14,292 nt of DNA from UBA1049 sp964525815 (GTDB taxonomy: Bacteria; Bacillota; Clostridia; Oscillospirales; CAG-382), in NCBI GenBank assembly GCA_964525815.1, contig CAZGJQ010000049.1, positions 1 to 14,292 on the forward strand, given 5' to 3'. Positions 6,571-11,524 of this stretch are shown here, in pieces. Numbering within the stretch: the first letter of the stretch is position 1; the number at the start of each line of letters is the position of its first letter. The translations under genes were made by a program, and so were the position numbers. Below the pieces are notes generated by a model. The model was not told the origin of the DNA and made no database searches. It saw only the letters and a program-made list of their open reading frames with translations.

Positions 6571-6599
6571 TTGACATATGTCATCAACTGTGTTATGAT
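6571..6599 (+). promoter_or_regulatory. Promoter of the Orp-like operon
   Basis: TTGACA (6571-6576), a 17-bp spacer and TATGAT (6594-6599). A strong match to sigma-A, with start expected near 6606. Palindromic motifs overlap both the -35 box and the start of the transcript. Confidence 0.88.
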
Positions 6600-6626
6600 A
6601 TGTATATACGACATATGTCATAAACT
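6573..6626. promoter_or_regulatory. Paired palindromic operator candidates over the Orp-like promoter
   Basis: GACATATGTCAT followed by (C/A)AACT occurs at 6573-6589 and again at 6610-6626, identical at 16 of 17 positions and 37 bp apart. The core GACATATGTC is a perfect 10-bp palindrome; in the first copy it extends to TGACATATGTCA (6572-6583). Copy one overlaps the -35 box and copy two covers the first transcribed bases, the arrangement expected of a dimeric repressor or redox regulator. The DUF134 protein encoded two genes downstream is the obvious candidate ligand, by inference only. Confidence 0.7.
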
Positions 6627-6642
6627 AAAAGGAGGTGTTATT

Positions 6643-6885
6643 ATGCCCGGAATGGACGGAACCGGACCGAGAGGGTTAGGCTCGTTTACGGGAAGAGGAA
6701 TGGGAGTTTGCGGAGGCAGAGCTTATCCGAGGGGCAGAGGTCTGTATGGATATGCTCAAAACGGATATTATGGACGCCGCAGAGTCGGATATCTTGCGAA
6801 TGATTATTCCAGAGAGGATTTGCTTGCTCAAAAGAGGGAGCTGCAAGACTGGCTCTCCGACATCGAGGAATGCCTAAAAGGCTGA
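6643..6885 (+). CDS. DUF5320-family small protein
   Basis: Small protein of 80 residues typical of the DUF5320 family that accompanies Orp/NifX clusters in anaerobes. The N-terminal half is rich in Gly, Arg and Tyr: MPGMDGTGPRGLGSFTGRG, then GVCGG with a cysteine at residue 23. The C-terminal half, SREDLLAQKRELQDWLSDIEECL at about 56-78, should form an amphipathic or coiled-coil helix. The ATG at 6643 is preceded by AGGAGGTG with a 5-nt gap. Earlier in-frame starts lie within the promoter. The family has no established biochemical role. As the first gene of this operon it is probably a partner of the metal-cofactor proteins. A hairpin (6894-6931) follows it. Confidence 0.85.
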   Translation: MPGMDGTGPRGLGSFTGRGMGVCGGRAYPRGRGLYGYAQNGYYGRRRVGYLANDYSREDLLAQKRELQDWLSDIEECLKG

Positions 6886-6893
6886 CGGTATAT

Positions 6894-6931
6894 GGCAAAA
6901 GGTAAAAGGGGACGCCCTTAGGCTTTTTGCC
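6894..6931 (+). repeat. Two-tier hairpin between DUF5320 and DUF134 genes
   Basis: Outer arms GGCAAAA (6894-6900) and TTTTGCC (6925-6931) enclose AAGGG (6906-6910) and CCCTT (6915-6919) with a 4-nt loop. The T-run lies inside the stem and is followed by GCAACC, so it is unlikely to terminate fully. It may partly attenuate or set differential mRNA stability. Confidence 0.55.
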
Positions 6932-6958
6932 GCAACCATTTATGAAAGAGGAGAAAAA

Positions 6959-7309
6959 ATGCCCAGACCGAGAAAAAGACGTATAGTCTGCGGACTGCCC
7001 GAGAATGAAAGCTTTGCTCCGCTTAACTATACCGGCGAAAACGGAACGGTGGTAATGAGTGTGGACGAATACGAGTCAATACGACTCATTGATGTTGAGG
7101 GGCTTACCCAGGAGGAGTGCGCAGAGCAGATGAATGTTGCCCGCACAACCGTGCAGGGTATATATGATAACGCTCGGAAAAAGCTTGCCGATGTTCTGGT
7201 CAACTCCAGGTGCCTTGTTATTGAGGGTGGGGATTACAGATTATGCGACGGTGCGGGCAGATACTGCGGAAGGAATTGCCGCAGACACGGAAGAAACGGG
7301 GAAGAATAA
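6959..7309 (+). CDS. DUF134-family HTH protein, probable operon regulator
   Basis: Protein of 116 residues of the DUF134 (COG1342) family, predicted to bind DNA. The start MPRPRKRRIVCGLPE is typical. A sigma-factor-like helix-turn-helix lies at about 49-78 (LTQEECAEQMNVARTTVQGIYDNARKKLADVL). Six cysteines (11, 54, 85, 96, 103, 107) include a C-terminal group in RLCDGAGRYCGRNCRRHG that could bind metal or an iron-sulfur cluster. The ATG at 6959 has AGAGGAG 5 nt upstream. Within an operon of Fe-S ATPases and NifX-like proteins it is the likely local regulator, sensing metal or redox state and possibly acting on the palindromes at 6573-6626. Function of the family is predicted rather than well established. 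Confidence 0.9.
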   Translation: MPRPRKRRIVCGLPENESFAPLNYTGENGTVVMSVDEYESIRLIDVEGLTQEECAEQMNVARTTVQGIYDNARKKLADVLVNSRCLVIEGGDYRLCDGAGRYCGRNCRRHGRNGEE

Positions 7310-7311
7310 AT

Positions 7312-7386
7312 AAAATGATGGGAGCGGTTTTATTAAAGAGGAGCTCAACTTGCTCTGCAAGAGCCGTAATAATCCCAATCATTTTT
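7312..7386 (+). repeat. Long-range hairpin between DUF134 and NifX-like genes
   Basis: Arms AAAATGATGGGA (7312-7323) and TCCCAATCATTTT (7373-7385, one bulged A) pair over 12 bp and are followed by a short T/A stretch. Inside, CTTGC-TCT-GCAAG (7349-7361) forms a second stem. This leaves only the ribosome site AGGAAGGA (from 7388) free before the next gene. It looks like a partial terminator or translational control element inside the operon. Confidence 0.55.
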
Positions 7387-7403
7387 AAGGAAGGATAACA
7401 AAA

Positions 7404-7772
7404 ATGACAATAGCAATTCCGGTTAACGATAACAGCAAGAACACCGATATATGCATTTCCTTCGGAAGAGCGCCTTTTTTTATGCTATATGACATCGAGA
7501 GCGGTGAATATGATTTTTTGGAGAACAGAGCGGCAACAGCGCAGGGAGGTGCGGGCATAAAGGCGGCGCAGAGCATAGCGGACAGCGGAGCCGGAGCGCT
7601 CCTGTCCCCAAGATTAGGAGAAAACGCAGCTGATGTTCTGACTGCGGCAAAGATAAATCTGTACAGAACCGAGAGCGGCTCGGTACAGGAGAATATTAAA
7701 GCCTTCAAGGAGGGCAGACTTCAGCCGCTGAACGACATTCATAAGGGCTTTCACGGCAATGGCGGGAGATAA
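7404..7772 (+). CDS. NifX/NifB-type cofactor-binding protein, divergent
   Basis: Protein of 122 residues of the dinitrogenase iron-molybdenum cofactor (NifX/NifY/Orp) family, whose members carry metal-sulfur cofactors or precursors. MTIAIPVNDN...FGRAPFFMLYDIE at the start and NIKAFKEGRLQPL near the end are typical. It is divergent: the usual HFG has Ser (Ser19, ISFGRA), and the usual GGMG loop is replaced by SPRLGENAADVL at about 68-79. The ATG at 7404 has AGGAAGGA 8 nt upstream. Its end overlaps the next gene by 14 bp. It may be a scaffold or regulatory subunit rather than a cofactor binder like the second copy fused in the last gene of the operon. Confidence 0.85.
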   Translation: MTIAIPVNDNSKNTDICISFGRAPFFMLYDIESGEYDFLENRAATAQGGAGIKAAQSIADSGAGALLSPRLGENAADVLTAAKINLYRTESGSVQENIKAFKEGRLQPLNDIHKGFHGNGGR

Positions 7773-8625
7773 AACGGCTGTAATTGCCGTACTGAGCGGT
7801 AAGGGCGGGACGGGCAAAACCATGCTGTCGGTCAATCTTGCCGCAGCCGCAGAGAACGCTGTTTATATTGACTGCGATGTTGAGGAGCCCAACGGACATC
7901 TCTTTTTAAAGCCCGAAAAAGTAATGCGGGACTCTGTGAATGTAAGAATCCCATCCTTTAACAGCTCCCTATGTACAGGCTGCCGCCGGTGTGTTGACTT
8001 CTGCCGTTTCAATGCGCTGGCGTTTACAGCCGGTAAGGTGATGCTGTTTGAGGAAATTTGCCATTCCTGCGGCGGTTGTATGCTTATATGTCCCAATGGT
8101 GCTGTTTCTCCTAAAAAAAAGACCATCGGACATTTAGAAAAAGGCAGGTCGGACGGAGTAGAGGTAATAAGCGGCTTTTTGAATGTTGGGGAGGCTTCCG
8201 GTGTTCCTGTTATTAAAAGGCTGCTGGATGAATTGAGCGGTAGCAATCAGCGCAGCCGGCTTACGGTTGTCGATTGCCCTCCGGGCACCGCTTGCACCGT
8301 GCAGGAGAGCATAAGCAAGGCTGATTTTTGCCTTTTGGTTGCGGAGTCGACCGTGTTCGGAGCTCACAATTTAGAAATGGTATATAGTCTTGTAAAAATG
8401 CTGGGTAAGCCCTGCGGAGCTTTGCTCAACAAATGCACAGGCGGAGTGAATCCGTCCGAGCTTTTCTGCAAGCAGAATAATATAAAAATAATAGGCAGAA
8501 TACTTTATGACAGGGAGCTGGGAAGGCTTATTTCCGATTCTATGGTAGCAGTCCGGACAAGCAGCAAATTCAAGTCCATTTTCCGTGATATACTGGAGGC
8601 GGTCAAGAAGGAGGTTATCGTATGA
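7759..8625 (+). CDS. MinD/Mrp-type ATPase with two [4Fe-4S] motifs (first of pair)
   Basis: Cytoplasmic P-loop ATPase of 288 residues. Deviant Walker A SGKGGTGKT at 13-21, CDVEEPN at 39-45, and VDCPPGT (Walker B/switch) at 171-177 define the MinD/Mrp/NifH-like class. A ferredoxin insert carries two clusters: C72, C75, C78, C82 and C101, C104, C107, C111. Tandem ATPases of this kind flank the Desulfovibrio orange-protein genes and are thought to drive cofactor assembly or redox-linked transfer. The ATG at 7759 overlaps the preceding gene by 14 bp, and no later in-frame start precedes the P-loop. It ends in an ATGA overlap with its paralogue. Confidence 0.93.
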   Translation: MAGDKTAVIAVLSGKGGTGKTMLSVNLAAAAENAVYIDCDVEEPNGHLFLKPEKVMRDSVNVRIPSFNSSLCTGCRRCVDFCRFNALAFTAGKVMLFEEICHSCGGCMLICPNGAVSPKKKTIGHLEKGRSDGVEVISGFLNVGEASGVPVIKRLLDELSGSNQRSRLTVVDCPPGTACTVQESISKADFCLLVAESTVFGAHNLEMVYSLVKMLGKPCGALLNKCTGGVNPSELFCKQNNIKIIGRILYDRELGRLISDSMVAVRTSSKFKSIFRDILEAVKKEVIV

Positions 8626-9488
8626 AGCAGCTTCTTATTATCAGCGGAAAGGGGGGCACCGGAAAGACTACACTATCGGGTGCATTTATACATTACGCGG
8701 GGGCAAAGGCGTTTGCCGACTGTGATGTGGACGCTCCTAACCTACATCTGATAAAAAGCCACGGGAGACAACCTAAAAAAACCGATTTCTACGGCTTGCC
8801 CAAAGCTGAAATAGACAGCGTAAGATGCACAGGCTGCTCCCTTTGCACCCGATACTGTGCTTTTAACGCAATAGAAAAGACAAACGGTAAGTACAATGTT
8901 TTATCCATGGCTTGTGAGGGCTGCGGTGTTTGTGAGCTTGTGTGCCCGCAGGGTGCGGTTAAAATGAATCCATATGTCGCAGGAGAGCTAATGCTCAGTA
9001 AAGAGAACGGAGTTTTTTCTTCGGCTAAATTAAAAACAGGGAGCGGCAACAGCGGCAAGCTGGTCAGCGAGGTTAAAAAACAGCTAATTAACGAGTCGGA
9101 AGATGCTGAGCTTGCAATTATTGACGGCTCGCCCGGAATAGGCTGTCCGGTTATAGCCTCGCTGAGCGGTGTTGACCTTGCGTTGATTGTGGCGGAACCC
9201 TCCGTGTCCGGAATAAGCGATATGGAAAGGATTGTACAGACCGCTTTGCCGTTTGGGATTAACATAGCGGTTTGTGTTAACAAGCATGATATTAATGCGC
9301 AGATGACTGACCGTATTTATCTGTTTTGCGAAGAAAACGGCATACCGTTTACCGGAACGATTCCTTATGACGAGCAAGCGGTTGCTGCAGTCAATTCCGG
9401 CATAACCATAGCCGAAACCGACTGTGAAGCGGGTAGAGCCGCCAAAAAGGTGTTTGAGAATACAATAAGTCTTTTAGAAGAGGTATAG
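8622..9488 (+). CDS. MinD/Mrp-type ATPase with two [4Fe-4S] motifs (second of pair)
   Basis: Paralogue of the preceding gene, also 288 residues, with the same order: Walker A SGKGGTGKT at 8-16, CDVDAPN at 34-40, cysteine sets C69, C72, C75, C79 and C98, C101, C104, C108, then IDGSPGIGCPV. The ATG overlaps the upstream stop (ATGA) behind AAGAAGGAGG, so the two are translationally coupled and probably form a heterodimer or a stoichiometric pair. The second cluster matches the bacterial ferredoxin pattern (CEGCGVCELVCP) well. Likely role: nucleotide-driven loading or transfer of a metal-sulfur cofactor to the NifX-like proteins of the operon. Confidence 0.93.
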   Translation: MKQLLIISGKGGTGKTTLSGAFIHYAGAKAFADCDVDAPNLHLIKSHGRQPKKTDFYGLPKAEIDSVRCTGCSLCTRYCAFNAIEKTNGKYNVLSMACEGCGVCELVCPQGAVKMNPYVAGELMLSKENGVFSSAKLKTGSGNSGKLVSEVKKQLINESEDAELAIIDGSPGIGCPVIASLSGVDLALIVAEPSVSGISDMERIVQTALPFGINIAVCVNKHDINAQMTDRIYLFCEENGIPFTGTIPYDEQAVAAVNSGITIAETDCEAGRAAKKVFENTISLLEEV

Positions 9489-9493
9489 CAAGG

Positions 9494-10294
9494 ATGAGAG
9501 CTTGGGTATTGTCGGAAAACACCGGTGCTTCGGATGAGTTCGGAAGCGAACACGGTCTTAGCCTTTTTATAGAGGCCTGCGGCAGAAAAATCCTGTTTGA
9601 CACAGGGCAGAGCGGTCTATTTATAAAAAACGCAGAAAAGCTGGGGATAGATGTCTCGCAGGCTGATATATGTGTTATCTCACATGGGCATTACGACCAT
9701 GGCGGTGGGATCAAGCCGCTGCTGGATATGAACCAAAAATGCAGGGTTTATATAAAAGAGAAAGCGTTTGACAATTTTTATTCGGATAACAGGTATATCG
9801 GGCTTGACAAGAGCCTCAGAAAAGACCCGAGAATGGTTTTTACATCCGAACATGAGGAGATAGAGCAAGGAATCCGTGTTTTCTCAGGAGTTAAGGGTAG
9901 GGAGTGTTTTCCTATCTTTAATAAAAACCTGCATAAAGAAGGTGATAACGACGATTTTTCTCACGAGCAGAGCCTTGTTATAACCGAAGGAAATAAAACC
10001 GCTTTGTTTGCGGGATGTGCCCATAACGGCATAATAAATATAATAAACAGGCTTAAAGAACTCAACGGCGGCATAGCCCCGGATTATGTGATAGGCGGGT
10101 TTCATCTTTCCGACCGCAAGACGGGTAAGTGCGAAGAAAATGCAACCGTAAAAAAAATCGCTCGTTTTCTTGCGGAGAACGGAACAAAGCATTATACCTG
10201 TCATTGTACCGGGAAAAAGGGGTATGAATTGCTAAGAGGAGAGCTCAGAGACAGGCTGGAGTATATCAGTGCAGGACAAGAAATAAACATTTAA
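9494..10294 (+). CDS. Metallo-beta-lactamase-fold hydrolase (COG1237-like)
   Basis: Cytoplasmic metalloenzyme of 266 residues. The metal-binding HGHYDH is at 64-69, preceded by LFDTG at 34-38, with AGCAHNGI (His177), IGGFHL (His204) and TCHCTG (His237) completing the site. The pattern resembles the COG1237 MBL group, annotated in some archaea as a dihydropterin-ribofuranosyl-aminobenzene phosphate synthase. The name is transferred widely without proof. Its start is 5 nt after the second ATPase stop, and the ribosome site is AGAGG or AAGG nearby. COG1237 enzymes are regular companions of Orp/NifX gene sets, so it probably serves the same pathway, perhaps a hydrolytic or redox step in cofactor handling. 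Substrate unknown. Confidence 0.88.
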   Translation: MRAWVLSENTGASDEFGSEHGLSLFIEACGRKILFDTGQSGLFIKNAEKLGIDVSQADICVISHGHYDHGGGIKPLLDMNQKCRVYIKEKAFDNFYSDNRYIGLDKSLRKDPRMVFTSEHEEIEQGIRVFSGVKGRECFPIFNKNLHKEGDNDDFSHEQSLVITEGNKTALFAGCAHNGIINIINRLKELNGGIAPDYVIGGFHLSDRKTGKCEENATVKKIARFLAENGTKHYTCHCTGKKGYELLRGELRDRLEYISAGQEINI

Positions 10295-10310
10295 ATCAAG
10301 GAGAAAACCT

Positions 10311-11123
10311 ATGTCAAGGCATTCGGAACAAGCAGCAGAACTATTCAGAGAGGGATATAACTGCGCTCAGTCTGTGTTTGTCGCTTTTTGCGACGAGACC
10401 GGAATGGACAGACAAACCGCATTGAAGCTATCCTCCTCGTTCGGCGGAGGAATGGGGAGGCTGAGAGAGGTATGCGGAGCGTTAACCGGAGCGTTTATGG
10501 TTGCAGGAATTAAGTACGGCTATACCGGTAGCGAGGATGACGAGGTTAAAAAACGTCATTATGAGCTTATCCAGGAGATAGCGGAAAAATTTAAAGAAAA
10601 GAACAGCACGATAATATGCCGTGAGCTTTTAGATTTATCGGAAGAAAAAAGCATACCGACACCGGACAAGAGAACCAAGCAATATTATGATACCCGTCCG
10701 TGTGAGCGGCTTGTATACGAGGCAGCCGAAATTATGGACGAAATTATACAAAAAAGGAGCAAGGGAAATATGTTAATTGCAGTAGCGAGCAACGAAGGCA
10801 AGGTTACCGAGCACTTCGGACATTGTGAGAGCTTTAATCTTTTTGAGGTGGAACGGGGAGAAATAGTGGGTAAAAAATCCGTTCCCAATCCCGGACACCG
10901 TCCCGGCTTTTTACCGAACTTTTTAAATGATCTCGGGGTTAAGGTTATAATCTCGGGAGGTATGGGAGGCGGAGCTGTTGATATTTTTAATCAACACAAT
11001 ATTGAGGTTATAGTTGGAGCATCGGGCAATGCGGAGGATTGTGTAAAGGCTTATAATCAAGGTCTGCTGAAATCAACCGGAACGGTATGCCATAGTCATG
11101 AGCATGCCGATGAGTGCCATTGA
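10311..11123 (+). CDS. C_GCAxxG_C_C protein fused to NifX-like domain
   Basis: Two-domain protein of 270 residues. Residues 1-150 match the C_GCAxxG_C_C family, with NCAQSV (Cys18), SFGGGMG, VCGALTGA (Cys55), ICREL (Cys103) and PCERLV (Cys131): a membrane-related or redox cysteine module often found beside Orp genes. Residues 154-265 form a NifX/Orp cofactor-binding domain with EHFGHC (His168) and the full GGMGGG loop at 216-221. The tail has Cys260, three His in HSHEH, then Cys269 and His270, a likely metal-binding end. The ATG at 10311 has AAGGAG 7 nt upstream. At the domain junction an AAGGAG (10754-10759) lies 10 nt before in-frame ATG 10770, so the second domain might also be made alone. 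Confidence 0.88.
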   Translation: MSRHSEQAAELFREGYNCAQSVFVAFCDETGMDRQTALKLSSSFGGGMGRLREVCGALTGAFMVAGIKYGYTGSEDDEVKKRHYELIQEIAEKFKEKNSTIICRELLDLSEEKSIPTPDKRTKQYYDTRPCERLVYEAAEIMDEIIQKRSKGNMLIAVASNEGKVTEHFGHCESFNLFEVERGEIVGKKSVPNPGHRPGFLPNFLNDLGVKVIISGGMGGGAVDIFNQHNIEVIVGASGNAEDCVKAYNQGLLKSTGTVCHSHEHADECH

Positions 11124-11159
11124 TTGAAAAATGTACGGGGTCCCGCATTTATAGCGCAC

Positions 11160-11217
11160 ACTATCACTCAGCCTAGCTTATAATGTATTATAATTATAAT
11201 AAGAACAAAAATTTTTC
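11160..11217. other. AT-rich upstream region of the ilv promoter
   Basis: This short stretch between the Orp-like operon and the ilv promoter is dominated by TATAAT/ATTATA steps and ends in AAAAATTTTT just before the -35 box. Such AT-rich DNA can act as an UP element for RNA polymerase. A weak stem (AAATG...CATTT, about 11127-11149) follows the upstream stop codon; I see no good terminator. Confidence 0.4.
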
Positions 11218-11246
11218 TTGACAAATGTTTTTTGCCGTGTTATAAT
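11218..11246 (+). promoter_or_regulatory. Perfect consensus promoter of the ilv operon
   Basis: TTGACA (11218-11223), a 17-bp spacer and TATAAT (11241-11246), with an AT-rich upstream region. Transcription should start near 11253, giving a leader RNA of about 270 nt before ilvB. Such a strong promoter fits an operon controlled after initiation by attenuation. Confidence 0.93.
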
Positions 11247-11276
11247 AACACAAATATTTATTTGGAGTTACCTGAA

Positions 11277-11414
11277 ATGCTAACTTTCACCGCAGCTATA
11301 ATTATAATAATTAACGTCGTCGTGGGTCTATCTGTGATTAAGCTAGACATCATTGACGGCGCGTTTTTAAGTAGTTATACTGTGGATGAGGCAAAACGGA
11401 GAGTGGGCGTGTAA
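11277..11414 (+). CDS. ilv leader peptide (Ile/Val/Leu-rich)
   Basis: A 45-residue frame inside the ilv leader RNA, ATG at 11277 with GGAG 9 nt upstream (11264-11267). Residues 8-26 hold 14 branched-chain residues of 19: five consecutive Ile codons (three of them ATA), Asn, three consecutive Val codons, then Leu, Val, Ile, Leu, Ile, Ile. It lies between a consensus promoter and an intrinsic terminator upstream of ilvB, the layout of ribosome-mediated attenuators such as the enterobacterial ilv leaders. Stalling on these codons when charged Ile/Val/Leu tRNA is scarce should favour read-through. It is longer than most leader peptides; the tail (DGAFLSSYTVDEAKRR) carries the antiterminator arm in its codons. 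A small membrane peptide is the less likely alternative. Confidence 0.85.
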   Translation: MLTFTAAIIIIINVVVGLSVIKLDIIDGAFLSSYTVDEAKRRVGV

Positions 11415-11456
11415 GCCGACAAACCGAATAACTCAAATCAATCAGAATCCTACAGT
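11379..11456 (+). promoter_or_regulatory. Candidate antiterminator pairing of the ilv attenuator
   Basis: ACTGTGGAT (11379-11387), inside the leader-peptide frame, can pair with ATCCTACAGT (11447-11456), the 5' arm of the terminator: nine pairs with one bulged T, plus T11378-A11457. The upstream segment mimics the terminator 3' arm ACTGTAGGAT. A ribosome stalled on the Ile/Val codons (11298-11354) would leave this segment free, while a ribosome further on would cover it. Confidence 0.7.
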
Positions 11457-11479
11457 AAACTGCACTGTAGGATTTTTTT
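11446..11479 (+). terminator. ilv attenuator terminator
   Basis: Perfect 11-bp stem AATCCTACAGT / ACTGTAGGATT with a 7-nt loop (11457-11463), followed by seven T residues to 11479. It sits 31 nt after the leader-peptide stop and 45 nt before ilvB, so it must be bypassed for operon expression. Confidence 0.93.
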
Positions 11480-11524
11480 ATAAACATTTTCGTTAATGAA
11501 AATATCAGAAGGAGGTAAAAAGAG

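Noticed and set aside
6571..6642. Longer N-terminus for the DUF5320 gene starting at 6571
   Set aside because: The stretch is the promoter and operator region; AGGAGGTG points to the ATG at 6643, and MPGMDGTGPRG is the family start.
11127..11149. Terminator after the C_GCAxxG_C_C-NifX gene
   Set aside because: The AAATG/CATTT pairing is short, interrupted and not followed by a T-run.
11232..11276. Longer ilv leader peptide starting at 11232
   Set aside because: It would begin between the -35 and -10 boxes, before the expected transcript start; the ATG at 11277 has its own ribosome site.
11253..11524. T-box riboswitch upstream of ilvB
   Set aside because: No sequence like the conserved T-box (GGGTGGNACCGCG) is found before the terminator, and the Ile/Val-rich frame explains the leader better.
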